A DNA stretch of 64,000 nt from Bacillota bacterium (GTDB taxonomy: Bacteria > Bacillota > Clostridia > Oscillospirales > Ruminococcaceae). Shown one piece after another: positions 51,865 to 61,366 of the stretch (position 1 is the first letter of the stretch; the number at the start of each line of letters is the position of its first letter). Below the pieces are notes generated by a model. It had not been told where the DNA came from. It saw only the letters and a program-made list of their open reading frames with translations, and made no database searches. The stretch is from contig JAEXUW010000020.1 of assembly GCA_023439835.1 (NCBI GenBank), positions 124,001-188,000 on the forward strand, written 5' to 3'. Position numbers and translations under genes: made by a program.

Positions 51865-53181
51865 ATGTTAAAGATTGATGGAAGTAAACTATTAGAGGAA
51901 TTCGATCTTTCCAAAGCAAAAAGCAGTATTGGAAAGAGCATTGAAATTTCTGCCTGTGTTCATAAGGTCAGGCAGATGAGCGAATTTTCATTTGTTATTT
52001 TAAGAACGGCAAGGTATCTGATTCAGTCGGTTTATTCGCCTGAAAACTGTGCCGACGATATCTCTGTAATTAAAGAGGGCTGTTATGTAACCGTCATCGG
52101 TGAAGTTAAAGAAGACGAGCGTGCTTTTAACGGCATTGAAATTATTTTGAAAACTGTGAAGCTTTTGACAAAGCCTGATTATGATTATCCGCTTCACGTT
52201 TCTCACAGAAAGCTTGGCTGTTCACTCGACGTTAACCTTGATTTGCGCTCGGTTGCGCTCAGAAATCCGTATGAGCGTGCTATCTTTAAGCTTTCAGAGG
52301 GTATTGTTCAGGGTTTCACCGAGTTTATGATCAATAATAAATTCACTCAGATAAATACTCCTAAAATTGTTGCACAGGGTGCCGAGGGAGGAGCAAACAT
52401 TTTCCACCTCGATTATTTTAACAAGCCGGCGTTTTTAAATCAGTCACCGCAGTTTTATAAGCAGACTGCAGTTGCCTTTTTTAATCGTGTATTTGAAGTT
52501 AACCCAGTTTACAGGGCGGAGCGTCACGCAACTTCACGTCATCTCAATGAATATATCGGTCTTGATTTTGAGATGGGATTTATCGACAGCATGTATGATG
52601 TAATGGCAATGGAAACAGCTATGCTTAAATATTTGATGGAATATTTAAAAGAGAATTATCAGCCTGAATTAAAAATTCTCGATGCTAAGCTTCCCGAAAT
52701 AACAGATATCCCTTCTGTGACATTCCTTGAGGCAATGGAAATTTTAAGAGGAAAAGCTGCAAAGAACAAGTTTGACCTTGAGCCAGAGGACGAAGTCACT
52801 CTTTGTGAATATGCAAAGAAGGAGTATGGAAGTGAGTTTATTTTCGTCACTCATTTTCCGGCGGCGAAGCGACCATTTTATGCAATGAACGACCGTGAGG
52901 ACCCCAGAGCAGCACTGAGCTTTGACTTGCTGTTCAGAGGGCTTGAAATAACAACTGGCGGTCAGCGTATTCACGACTATAACGAACAGGTTGCAAAAAT
53001 GGAATCAATGGGAATGGACATTTCAGAGTTTCCGACATATCTAGACATTCATAAGTACGGAATGCCTCCGCATGGCGGATTGGGAATAGGACTTGAAAGA
53101 TTGTTAATGAAGCTTCTTGAGCTTCCAAACGTTCGTCAGACAAGCATGTTCCCCAGAGATTTGAACAGATTACTACCATAA
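51865..53181 (+). CDS. aspS: Aspartyl-tRNA synthetase, archaeal type (probably non-discriminating)
   Basis: The 438-residue class II synthetase has an N-terminal OB anticodon-binding domain (about residues 22-110). The catalytic core has motif 2 VFEVNPVYRAERHATSRHLNEY, the ATP-binding NDREDPRAALSFD and motif 3 GGLGIGLERLLMKLL. At 438 residues it lacks the GAD insertion of the bacterial AspRS (about 590 residues) and matches the archaeal/eukaryal type. Such enzymes in bacteria usually charge both tRNA-Asp and tRNA-Asn with aspartate. Its place in the gatCAB operon supports this: the Asp-tRNA(Asn) product is the GatCAB substrate. A terminator follows. Confidence 0.9.
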   Translation: MLKIDGSKLLEEFDLSKAKSSIGKSIEISACVHKVRQMSEFSFVILRTARYLIQSVYSPENCADDISVIKEGCYVTVIGEVKEDERAFNGIEIILKTVKLLTKPDYDYPLHVSHRKLGCSLDVNLDLRSVALRNPYERAIFKLSEGIVQGFTEFMINNKFTQINTPKIVAQGAEGGANIFHLDYFNKPAFLNQSPQFYKQTAVAFFNRVFEVNPVYRAERHATSRHLNEYIGLDFEMGFIDSMYDVMAMETAMLKYLMEYLKENYQPELKILDAKLPEITDIPSVTFLEAMEILRGKAAKNKFDLEPEDEVTLCEYAKKEYGSEFIFVTHFPAAKRPFYAMNDREDPRAALSFDLLFRGLEITTGGQRIHDYNEQVAKMESMGMDISEFPTYLDIHKYGMPPHGGLGIGLERLLMKLLELPNVRQTSMFPRDLNRLLP

Positions 53182-53185
53182 AACG

Positions 53186-53213
53186 TTCCGCCTGATAATT
53201 AATCAGGCGGATT
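53186..53213 (+). terminator. Intrinsic terminator after aspS
   Basis: TCCGCCTGAT (53187-53196) pairs with ATCAGGCGGA (53202-53211). Confidence 0.85.
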
Positions 53214-53299
53214 TCATTTGTTAATATTTTTATAAAAGTAATTATTTGAATTTTTGCTATTTTTTTGATTTAATTTTTATTTTTAACTTAAAATTTTAA

Positions 53300-53328
53300 T
53301 TGCAAATATGAAGAAAATGATGTATAAT
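53300..53328 (+). promoter_or_regulatory. Promoter of the GH44-like/diguanylate cyclase operon
   Basis: TTGCAA (53300-53305) and TATAAT (53323-53328) are 17 bp apart. The leader of about 115 nt that follows is AT-rich, with no riboswitch-like core seen. Confidence 0.75.
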
Positions 53329-53451
53329 GAAATGTGTATAAAACTATTAACAATACGATAGTATATTTGTTTTTTTACACATTGTATTATTATAAGAAGA
53401 AATTTTTTAGGAGAAGAAGTTTTTAAACGAAGAGTTTAAAAGGTGGGACTT

Positions 53452-55383
53452 ATGAAATTATTCGTCAGAACATTATGCATTATAAGCGTTTGTTTGATCG
53501 CATTGCCTTTGATAAGTTCGCCGGTCGTTTTTGGCTCATCTTCAAACGTTCAGATTAATGTGAATTTGAGTGGCGGGCGGTTATCAATCAGCCCATATAT
53601 CTATGGCGTTACAACTGAAACTGATATTACCGACACAAAAGTCAGCTCGATTATACAAAGCTCAGTTAGATATTCCTCATATAACTGGGAAAATAATTCT
53701 TCAAACGCAGGGACATTGTTTTATCATACATCAGATTTATTTCTGACAGAAGGGATATCAGATTTGATAAAGCACCAACCAGGGGTAGTATCAACTCAGC
53801 TTTCTAAATTTGCTACTGTTAACGATATTCCATATACAGTGGTGACTCTTCCGATGCTTGATTATGTTGCCAAGGATTCAAAGGGCCCTGTTTTAGAGGA
53901 GGAAAACGCCCCCTCAGATAGATGGGTTAGGCTTTATGTTACAAAGCCCACTGCTTTTTCAGACAGTCCTGATACGACCGACAATGCTATATATACGGAT
54001 GAGTACGTTTATTATCTTGTTTCAAAGCTCGGGAAATCGACTTCACCGACCGGAATTAAAGCATTCAGCCTTGATTACTGCCCTGAAAACTGGGATAACG
54101 TTTTCCCGCTTGTTAGGCCAACTCCTCTTACATACAACGAACTTATTTCAAAGTCAACAGCGCTTGCAAAATCAATTAAAGAGATTGATCCAAATGTTGA
54201 AATAATCGGGCCTTCGCTTTCAGGGTTCAGTTCTTACGAAAATTTTGACTATATAAGCGACTGGCAGACTGTCAGGGATGATTACAACTGGTTTGTTGAT
54301 TATTATCTTTCTGAGATGAAGAAAGCCGAGGATGATTCCGGCATAAGGCTTTTGGATGTAATGGCAGTGCATTATTACACTGAGGCTTTATCACAAAGCG
54401 GAGTGAGCGTTTTAGACAGCACAGATTATTCAGATGCCGAATGTAATACAGCCAGAATGCAGGCAGTGAGAACACTGTGGGACAGCAGTTATATTGAAAA
54501 CAGCACTATTGGCACAACGAAGCAACAGTATCTTCCGCTATTAATTGCTTTAAAAGCATCAATAAATACATATTATCCCGAAACAAAAATTGCTCTTACC
54601 GAATATAATTTTGGTGGAGGCGATCATATATCAGGCGGAATTGCGCAGGTTGACGCATTGGGCACCTTTGGGGCACAGGGCGTGTATCTGGCAAATCTCA
54701 GTCAGGTTAATGACAATAATTCGTTTCAGAGACTTGCATTGAATCTGTTCACAAATTATGACGGAAACGGTTCGGGATTTGGCGATGTATATATACCTTC
54801 AGAAACATCTGATATTGAAATTTCCACATCATATGCTTCAGTTGATAGTAGTAATGAGAATGTGTTAAAGCTTATTGTAACAAACAAAAGCGGAAAGTCA
54901 ATGCAAACACAAATCAATCTTAACAATACCGATACGGTTTATACTTCGGCAAAGGCATATGGCTTTAACAGGAAGTCTGATTCTATCAAAAGGTTTTCTG
55001 ATGTGAAATCAATCAAGAATAATTCTTTTAGTTATGTGCTTGAGCCTTATTCTGTTATTGAGCTTATTGTTTATGCTGATGATTCACAAGTCACTGAGGT
55101 TACCACAACCACTGAAACGCCTGTTTCGGAGGAGCCTGTTATAACCACAGTCACTTCATCGACAACCACAACAACCTCCAGCGTTTCTGAAACATCAACC
55201 GTCACTTCGTCGGTTACCGCTACTGATAGTATTTCGGACAGCGATATTTCATCTGATACAAGTGGCGATGGTTCTCAAAGAAACTCATATAATTCTGTGC
55301 CTTTCGTAATTCTAGCTTTAATACTTTCAGGCGGTTCAGCAGGAGTATTGCTGTATTTTAGGTTCTTTAAGAAGTCCAGCTAA
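53452..55383 (+). CDS. GH44-like surface protein lacking the catalytic acid/base
   Basis: The 643-residue exported protein has a signal peptide (about 1-29), a glycoside hydrolase family 44-like TIM barrel plus beta-sandwich (about 30-545), and a Thr/Ser-rich linker (about 550-605). A C-terminal membrane helix with basic end (VPFVILALILSGGSAGVLLYF-RFFKKSS) follows. GH44 landmarks include ISPYIYGV, SVRYSSYNWENN and the nucleophile Glu in IALTEYNFGGGDH. The acid/base motif, normally D-N-E-P, reads Asp-Tyr-Cys-Pro (SLDYCPENW, about residue 210). It may be a glucan-binding pseudoenzyme rather than an active endoglucanase. ATG at 53452 follows AAGGTGGG. A diguanylate cyclase gene follows 28 bp later, probably in one operon. 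Confidence 0.8.
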   Translation: MKLFVRTLCIISVCLIALPLISSPVVFGSSSNVQINVNLSGGRLSISPYIYGVTTETDITDTKVSSIIQSSVRYSSYNWENNSSNAGTLFYHTSDLFLTEGISDLIKHQPGVVSTQLSKFATVNDIPYTVVTLPMLDYVAKDSKGPVLEEENAPSDRWVRLYVTKPTAFSDSPDTTDNAIYTDEYVYYLVSKLGKSTSPTGIKAFSLDYCPENWDNVFPLVRPTPLTYNELISKSTALAKSIKEIDPNVEIIGPSLSGFSSYENFDYISDWQTVRDDYNWFVDYYLSEMKKAEDDSGIRLLDVMAVHYYTEALSQSGVSVLDSTDYSDAECNTARMQAVRTLWDSSYIENSTIGTTKQQYLPLLIALKASINTYYPETKIALTEYNFGGGDHISGGIAQVDALGTFGAQGVYLANLSQVNDNNSFQRLALNLFTNYDGNGSGFGDVYIPSETSDIEISTSYASVDSSNENVLKLIVTNKSGKSMQTQINLNNTDTVYTSAKAYGFNRKSDSIKRFSDVKSIKNNSFSYVLEPYSVIELIVYADDSQVTEVTTTTETPVSEEPVITTVTSSTTTTTSSVSETSTVTSSVTATDSISDSDISSDTSGDGSQRNSYNSVPFVILALILSGGSAGVLLYFRFFKKSS

Positions 55384-55411
55384 GCAAATTTATTTTAAGT
55401 GAGGGATAGCG

Positions 55412-57415
55412 ATGCGTATTAAATCTAATATGATGCTGACAATTCTGCTATTCGCGCTTATTCCTATTATTTTGCTAAGCATCTTCAATAAATCAAGCAT
55501 GATTTCGGCTGAAGAGCAGTCGGTTATGAATAAAGTTGAGTCAACCATGCAGATGCAAAGCCAATATCTCAACAATTATTTTGATCAGTTGATACTAAAG
55601 ACTAGGTCTTTAATCGGTCAGGAATATATTTTAAAGTATCTTTCTGCCGTTAATTCAGGTGAGGATTTTTCGGATGACAACGATACAAACAAAAAGCTGA
55701 AAAGCACCACTGAGCTTTGCTTATCTAACTTTGCCATTTCTGATTTGACTATTGAGAATGTATGTTTGATTGACGTGGCTGGAAACGTAGTTTATTCATC
55801 TGAGAAATTTTACAATCAGGAAATATTAGAGCAAACTTTAAAATCTCAAAGCGTTTATAGCACAGGCGGTTTTTCAGAAATTTATCTTGATACAGAAAAG
55901 GCACAGCCGTCGATAGTCTTTTCATATGTCAAGGATATTTATACTTCAGATGACGTTTTTGCGGGGAAGCTTGTTACCATATACAATACTAGCGTCATAC
56001 AGAATGTTGACAAGAATTCTAAGGTTTTCAAGACCTCACATGTGTTTTGTGTCGATTCAAACGGAATAATTATGGAATTTCCATACAATTTTATCAATCG
56101 CCTTAGCCAAAGCGGAAAGTATGGAAGCGCACAGGATTTCATCACAAAAGTTATCAATAATAAAGACCAAAGCGTTAATACTTTTCATTATTATAATGAT
56201 AGTGGCGACGATATGATTATATATTCAACGCGGGTTTCAGGCTCTGGATGGTCGTTTTTTATGACTATAAAGAGCAGTGAATGCACAGCGGGAATTGTGT
56301 CAGCTAGAATCAAAATGAATATTTTTGCCGTGCTTATTGCTATAATTGTTGTTGCGTTAACCGTGTTGTATGTAAACCATTATACCAGACCGATTAATGA
56401 AATGCTTCATACACTTCATAAAAAGCAAAGAGGCGATATGTTTGTGCGTTTTCAGGTTTCGGTTAACAACGAATTCGCTGAAATAAGTGAGGCTTTCAAC
56501 GTCATGATTGACGATATTAGCGAAAGTGAACAGAGGTATCGTACTGTTGTTGAGATGTCTGAGAATATTATTTTTGAGTATAACATGAAAAAGAACATTG
56601 TCAGGTTCAGCGACAATTTCAATGCAAAGTTCTCTTTCAGAGCTAAGACTGAAAAGTATGAAGACAGCTTTTTTGTTAATTGCAGTGTTCACAGCGAGGA
56701 TAAGTCAGCATATATCAAAACACTCAATACAGCATTTAAAAAGTCGAATAACTGTCAGGGTGAATTTAGATTTAAGAATATCTACGGCGATTACATATGG
56801 TTTTTAATAAGGGCGACTATGCTTTATGCCCGAGACGGAACACCGTTTAAAATCATTGGCGTTATGCTTGATATTGACAGAGCCAAGAGTAACGAGCTAA
56901 GACTGCTTCAACGTGCTAACTATGATGCTCTCACCAAGCTGTTTAATCGTGAAACCTTTGAGAAACGTCTTGTTAACGCCTTTGAGCTTTCATCAATGAG
57001 AAAAGAACGTGACGCCGTGCTTTTCATTGACCTTGATGATTTTAAACATTTCAATGATGATTATGGTCATGCGTGCGGTGACGAGGTGCTTAAGTTTGTT
57101 GCAACCTCAATATGCAAACTGGTTGAAGGCAACGGCTTTGCGGGACGATATGGCGGAGATGAATTTGTCATCTGTCTTACTTCACAAAATAGTGAACAGG
57201 AAGCTGAGCAATTTTCAAAAGCTCTTATTGCTGAACTTCAAAAGGGATTTTTCTCGCAAGTTATTAATCAGCATTTAAGCTTGAACTGCAGTATCGGAAT
57301 ATCATTCTTCTCACAAAGCGGGAACAATATTGATACCATTATTGAGGAAGCTGACGAAGCGATGTATACCGTTAAAAAGCGTGGCAAATCAAATTATGCA
57401 ATCTATAAAAAATAA
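55412..57415 (+). CDS. Membrane diguanylate cyclase (Cache-HAMP-PAS-GGDEF)
   Basis: The 667-residue signalling protein has a membrane helix at about 7-25, a large extracellular Cache-type sensor (about 30-290), a second helix (about 293-315) and a HAMP segment (TRPINEMLHTLHKKQRGD). A PAS domain (VEMSENIIFEYNMKKNIVRFSD, about 375-490) and a C-terminal GGDEF domain (about 500-667) follow, with the active-site motif GRYGGDEFVICL and the metal-binding FIDLDDFKHFND. It should make cyclic di-GMP in response to an external ligand. No RxxD inhibitory site is obvious before GGDEF. It follows the surface GH44-like gene, which may supply the stimulus. The HD-GYP enzyme at 16.7 kb could degrade its product. 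Confidence 0.93.
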   Translation: MRIKSNMMLTILLFALIPIILLSIFNKSSMISAEEQSVMNKVESTMQMQSQYLNNYFDQLILKTRSLIGQEYILKYLSAVNSGEDFSDDNDTNKKLKSTTELCLSNFAISDLTIENVCLIDVAGNVVYSSEKFYNQEILEQTLKSQSVYSTGGFSEIYLDTEKAQPSIVFSYVKDIYTSDDVFAGKLVTIYNTSVIQNVDKNSKVFKTSHVFCVDSNGIIMEFPYNFINRLSQSGKYGSAQDFITKVINNKDQSVNTFHYYNDSGDDMIIYSTRVSGSGWSFFMTIKSSECTAGIVSARIKMNIFAVLIAIIVVALTVLYVNHYTRPINEMLHTLHKKQRGDMFVRFQVSVNNEFAEISEAFNVMIDDISESEQRYRTVVEMSENIIFEYNMKKNIVRFSDNFNAKFSFRAKTEKYEDSFFVNCSVHSEDKSAYIKTLNTAFKKSNNCQGEFRFKNIYGDYIWFLIRATMLYARDGTPFKIIGVMLDIDRAKSNELRLLQRANYDALTKLFNRETFEKRLVNAFELSSMRKERDAVLFIDLDDFKHFNDDYGHACGDEVLKFVATSICKLVEGNGFAGRYGGDEFVICLTSQNSEQEAEQFSKALIAELQKGFFSQVINQHLSLNCSIGISFFSQSGNNIDTIIEEADEAMYTVKKRGKSNYAIYKK

Positions 57416-57418
57416 TAA

Positions 57419-57446
57419 ATGGGCTTCGGAATATCCGAAGCCCTAT
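57419..57446. terminator. Intrinsic terminator after the diguanylate cyclase gene
   Basis: GGGCTTCGGA (57421-57430) pairs perfectly with TCCGAAGCCC (57434-57443), 3-nt loop, then TATTTATTT. It faces the converging SASP gene. Confidence 0.85.
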
Positions 57447-57523
57447 TTATTTGCCCGTTATATTAGTATGAGATATAAAATCTTCATCCTTCAAACAAAG
57501 GGCTATAATCCGGGTTCTTTGAA

Positions 57524-57703
57524 TTACTTCTCAGCGTACTGTGAAATCATTTTCTTAACCATCTGTCCGCCGATTGAACCAGCCTGCTTTGATGTGAGGT
57601 CACCGTTATATCCTGATTTGAGGTTAACGCCTACTTCACCAGCAGATTCCATCTTCATCTGGTTTAACTTTTCTTTAGCCTGAGCTGAATAGTTTGTTTT
57701 CAT
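57524..57703 (-). CDS. Small acid-soluble spore protein, alpha/beta type
   Basis: The 59-residue protein has the alpha/beta SASP signature: AKEKLNQMKMESAGEVGVNL, then GYNGDLTSKQAGSIGGQMVKKMI. SASPs coat and protect forespore DNA and are degraded by the germination protease at germination; the Glu of KMESAGEVG is the usual cleavage site. AAGGAG lies 8 bp before the ATG at 57703. Sigma-G control is expected but I did not identify a clear promoter. It is short and easily missed. Confidence 0.92.
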   Translation of the reverse strand: MKTNYSAQAKEKLNQMKMESAGEVGVNLKSGYNGDLTSKQAGSIGGQMVKKMISQYAEK

Positions 57704-57903
57704 TGTTTAACACTCCTTAATAATTGGACTTTGTTATTGGGTTTGCAATAGTAGTATTGCACCGTTTATTTTTTATATTACAGGTAATTTCTATCATAAT
57801 ACATGCTCAATAATTCCGTTTGATAAAAATAATCACTTTAATCACGTTTAAGCTTTATATACTTATTCATTTAATTGCTGAATATCCGATTGTTATAAAT
57901 TCT

Positions 57904-58494
57904 TCAGTTGAAAATATTATAATCATCAAATTGAGCGAGAATTGCTGCATAAGAAAGCACACAAAACAAACTTTCGTTTTCCTTTTTTTCAATTGGTACT
58001 TCAAAAGGCTCAATTACTCTTCCTGATAAAGAAGTTATCGCTCTTTGAAGAGAAACAACAAACTTTTCCTCTGTTACACTTGAATAAGTAAAAGTGTCCT
58101 TTTGAAATGGTCCACAGGTCAAAACAGGGATTTCAAATTTTGAAAGCTCAGAAATTACTGCCTTATCCTCTGATCTTACAACAGCAACGATTTTTTTGCA
58201 TTTGATATCAGGTATTTTGAAATCAGCACCCTCGTCAAATACAATCATACAGCTCTCAGAAATAAGCTCCTCAGAATTTTCTGAATCAAAAAATAAAAGT
58301 GCATCACCGATGCCCTTCTGACATGAATTTTTTCTGTTGATTTGAAAAATATTGTAGTGCTTCGACAGCTTATCAACAAGCGCCTCTTCAATTGAATAAT
58401 CATTAACATTTTTTACAAAGCAAATGCACAGCAAAAAAGTCACCCCGCTTTCTAATATTATAAACAGGATGACTTCTATTATTTTATTATTCAA
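57904..58494 (-). CDS. Protein of unknown function downstream of the FAD oxidoreductase
   Basis: The protein is up to 196 residues. TTG at 58494 overlaps the stop of the upstream oxidoreductase gene (TTGA), giving a hydrophobic N-terminus; an alternative TTG at 58434 lies about 6 bp after GGGGTGA and gives a 176-residue protein without it. The body alternates beta strands and helices (ALLFFDSENSEELISESCMIVFDEG, then KKIVAVVRSEDKAVISELSKFEIPVLTCG), like a Rossmann or receiver-like fold. No family is recognised. Translational coupling to the FAD protein suggests a related role. Confidence 0.6.
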   Translation of the reverse strand: MNNKIIEVILFIILESGVTFLLCICFVKNVNDYSIEEALVDKLSKHYNIFQINRKNSCQKGIGDALLFFDSENSEELISESCMIVFDEGADFKIPDIKCKKIVAVVRSEDKAVISELSKFEIPVLTCGPFQKDTFTYSSVTEEKFVVSLQRAITSLSGRVIEPFEVPIEKKENESLFCVLSYAAILAQFDDYNIFN

Positions 58495-60076
58495 GGTGAA
58501 AATTTTTCCATGATTTTTAGTGCGGTTTTTATTCCGTCAACAGAAGCGCTCATTATCCCCCCTGCATAACCGGCACCCTCACCGCATGGATACAAATTCT
58601 CAGTCGATACGGATTCATAGCGCTCATTTCTCGTTATTCTGACGGGGGAGGAGGTTCTAGTTTCGGGTGCTGTCAGAATAGCCGAACAATCCGAAAAGCA
58701 TTTCATTTGTCTTGAAAATTTGTTAAGACCAGTTTTCATCATTTCAGATATTTGATTAGGAAAGAGCTGGTTTAAATCAGCATTCTTTGTTCCGCATGAG
58801 TATGTCGGGATAATTCTGCTATTTGATTGACCGCCGATATTTAAAAACTCGCCTACTGTACAAGATGGCGCCACAAAACTTCCGCCACCAATTTGATAAG
58901 CTCTTTTTTCAATTTCTCTTGCGAAATTAACGCCGGCAAGAGGGTGATTTCCAAAGTCCTCCTGAGAAACAGATACAACAAGGGCGGCATTAGCATTTTT
59001 CCCATTTCGTGCGTATTCACTCATGCCGTTTGTTACCACGCCGAATTTTTCGCTTGAGGATGCAACAACAAAACCGCCCGGACACATACAGAAGGTATAG
59101 ACCGCTCTTCCCTGAGGTGAGCGGTACGAAAGCTGATACTCACCGCGAGGAAGCAGGGGATTGTTCATATGCTCACCATAAAGGCTGAAGTCGACATCCT
59201 CTTGTAAATGTTCAATTCTTGCACCGATAGAAAAGGGCTTTGATTCAATTTGAATGTCATTACTCATGAGCATTTCAAAAGTGTCCCTTGCGCTGTGGCC
59301 GACAGCAAGAATTACAGCCTGAGCATTATGCTGATGCCCTAATGAGCTAACGGATTTGACCATGCCGTTTTGTATTTGAATATTGTCGACAGGCGAATTA
59401 AAATGAACACTGCCACCTAGCTCAATGATTCTCTCTCTCATTCTTTTAATGATGATACGAAGCTTATCTGTTCCGATATGTGGCTTTGCTTTATATAGAA
59501 TATCTCGCGGTGCGCCGAATTCAACGAATTTTTCTAATACTATTGCGCAAAGAGAATCTTTTATCCTTGTTGTAAGCTTACCGTCTGAAAATGTACCGGC
59601 TCCACCTTCGCCGAACTGAACATTTGAATTTTCGTTAAGCTGTCCGCCGCTCCAAAAGCTGTCAACTGCACTAATTCGGCTTTCAACTGAATCACCGCGC
59701 TCAAAAATCTGCGGTTTGTATCCGTATTCCGCAAAATAAGTCCGGCGAAAATACCGGCGGGACCGAATCCGGCAATAATAATGTCACCTGTTCTTTTAAC
59801 TTTAGAAATAACAGGAGAAAGCCTGTTGCTTTCAATAAGTGAGCAACAGGCATTTTTTTTACACAAATTTATCTCGTCATTTTTATTGTGCAGATTAATC
59901 ATTACCGAATGAACAAAATGAATATCATTGTTGCGTCTAGCGTCCAGAGAGGTTTTATAAATACTAAAGGAACTGACGCTCTTTTCAGAAATATTGATTG
60001 ATTTAATTGCACTTCTAAATATCTCATTGGGTGTTTCAGAAAGAGACGATCTCACCTGAGAAATGATTAAAGGCAT
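58491..60076 (-). pseudogene. FAD-dependent oxidoreductase (COG2509-like), frameshifted
   Basis: Two consecutive frames together make one full-length protein of about 528 residues. The N-terminal part (from ATG 60076 behind AAGGAG) has the FAD Rossmann motif GDIIIAGFGPAGIFAGLIL, then loses frame at about 59730-59735. In the other frame it continues AEYGYKPQIFERGDSVESR, then GQLNENSNVQFGEGGAGTFSDGKL and on through FCMCPGGFVVASSSEKFGVVTNG, ETRTSSPVRITR and PCGEGAGYAGGIMSASVDG. One missing base explains it. This could be a real mutation or a sequence error. The gene follows cdaR (10 bp), so it belongs to the cdaA operon. The family's reaction is not established. Confidence 0.85.
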
Positions 60077-60085
60077 AAACTCTCC

Positions 60086-61366
60086 TTAATTAAGGTTTTT
60101 TTCTGTTACCTGAATTGCAACATTATAGGTGTCGAATGACCATACTGTATCATATTCAGGACAGTATATTTTGACCGGCACGCTGTAGGTTGATTCACTT
60201 ACATTAACACCCAACAAATCAACCTCAGCAATTACATCGCCAGCTGCTATTTGAGAAATAATTTCTGAAGGGCCGATTAGTTTAATATTTGATATGCCAA
60301 TCGTTTGAACCTTGACATCAAATCTTGACGGTGAATTAATAACGTGAATTTGTGAGTTGACGATTGAAACATTCTTTGAAGCCAGTTCGCTTGTATCAAG
60401 CGTAATAGTAACAGTATCAAACCCCGAAAGATTGCGATAACCAGTGTCAAGGTTAATGGGGAAATCAAATGAATAGTTATTCAGGTCAGTTTTGCTCAGA
60501 TCAATATAACCCAAATGGTATTCATCCCTGTTTTCTAAATATGATTTTGGAGCAGCAATATTTATGCTGTCATATGATAGTGTGTATTTTAGCGATGAAA
60601 GATTAAAATTTCGCGGGTAATTTTGAAAACCGACCGTGAAGGGGAGTGTCTTTTTCATATAAATCGGCACTTCCACCGAAAAATTATCAGTATTGAATGT
60701 GAAAGCCTGCTTGTCCAAAACGGTGTCACCGTCATAAAGTATAAGCTCTGTTCCGAGGAGGCTTTGAGATTCGCTTAAAACACTTTCTGAATTTGTCCTG
60801 ACGACAACCTTATCAATTCTTTGAATATCACTTTTTGCGCCAGAAATTTTAACTGTTGACGGCTGACAAATCAGCGATTCCATAATAAACCCGTTAGCTG
60901 CCTTGATGTTAGGTGCTTCGGGTATAATTTGAAATTCCTTGTCATAAATATAGCTGTCAAACTTGACCTTTACGGTTGAAGGGCTCACAGAAACAACATC
61001 GCAGTTATTGTTATCTTTTGGAACAACCCTTATGTTGAGATCAAACTCACCAGATTTGGTAATGCCCGTTACAATAACCTCCGCATGCAAATCATCCTTT
61101 TTATAGTTTCCTATTTCATATCTTTTACCCTTAATTTGAACATCAACAGTTGTACCGCTAAAATTAATCGGGCTAAAGCCGTTTCTTTCGGCGTCGGTGC
61201 CTGAAATAGAAATAGAAACAGGAACATTTTCAATAGTTTTGTACATCTCAGGGAAAAGAGTTATAGACATGATAAACCAAATAAGTACTGCCAGAACAAC
61301 GGCATAAATTCTTAGAATAAAATCATTACTTTTCTTACTAAATAGTTTTGGTAATTTCATTTTCAT
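60086..61366 (-). CDS. cdaR: YbbR-domain protein, CdaA regulator
   Basis: The 426-residue protein has one N-terminal membrane helix (about 16-38, FILRIYAVVLAVLIWFIMSI) and four repeated extracellular YbbR domains, each with the pattern V-P-V-x-I and DVQIKGKRYEI-like strands. CdaR binds the membrane part of the diadenylate cyclase CdaA and modulates it. Its ATG overlaps the cdaA stop by 4 bp. The FAD oxidoreductase gene follows 10 bp downstream, in the place where many Firmicutes have glmM. Confidence 0.92.
   Translation of the reverse strand: MKMKLPKLFSKKSNDFILRIYAVVLAVLIWFIMSITLFPEMYKTIENVPVSISISGTDAERNGFSPINFSGTTVDVQIKGKRYEIGNYKKDDLHAEVIVTGITKSGEFDLNIRVVPKDNNNCDVVSVSPSTVKVKFDSYIYDKEFQIIPEAPNIKAANGFIMESLICQPSTVKISGAKSDIQRIDKVVVRTNSESVLSESQSLLGTELILYDGDTVLDKQAFTFNTDNFSVEVPIYMKKTLPFTVGFQNYPRNFNLSSLKYTLSYDSINIAAPKSYLENRDEYHLGYIDLSKTDLNNYSFDFPINLDTGYRNLSGFDTVTITLDTSELASKNVSIVNSQIHVINSPSRFDVKVQTIGISNIKLIGPSEIISQIAAGDVIAEVDLLGVNVSESTYSVPVKIYCPEYDTVWSFDTYNVAIQVTEKNLN

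Noticed and set aside
53213..53451. c-di-GMP riboswitch upstream of the diguanylate cyclase operon
   Set aside because: The leader is AT-rich and lacks the conserved GEMM-type core and stems.
57330..57683. Plus-strand open frame after the diguanylate cyclase
   Set aside because: It is antisense to the SASP gene and overlaps the cyclase end; the SASP call is far stronger.
59725..59740. Programmed ribosomal frameshift in the FAD gene
   Set aside because: No slippery heptamer or downstream pseudoknot is apparent, and the family is normally encoded in one frame.
59561..60076. Independent 171-residue gene
   Set aside because: Residues after GIFAGLIL are out-of-frame reading; the other frame carries the conserved FAD-protein sequence, so it is the 5' part of one gene.
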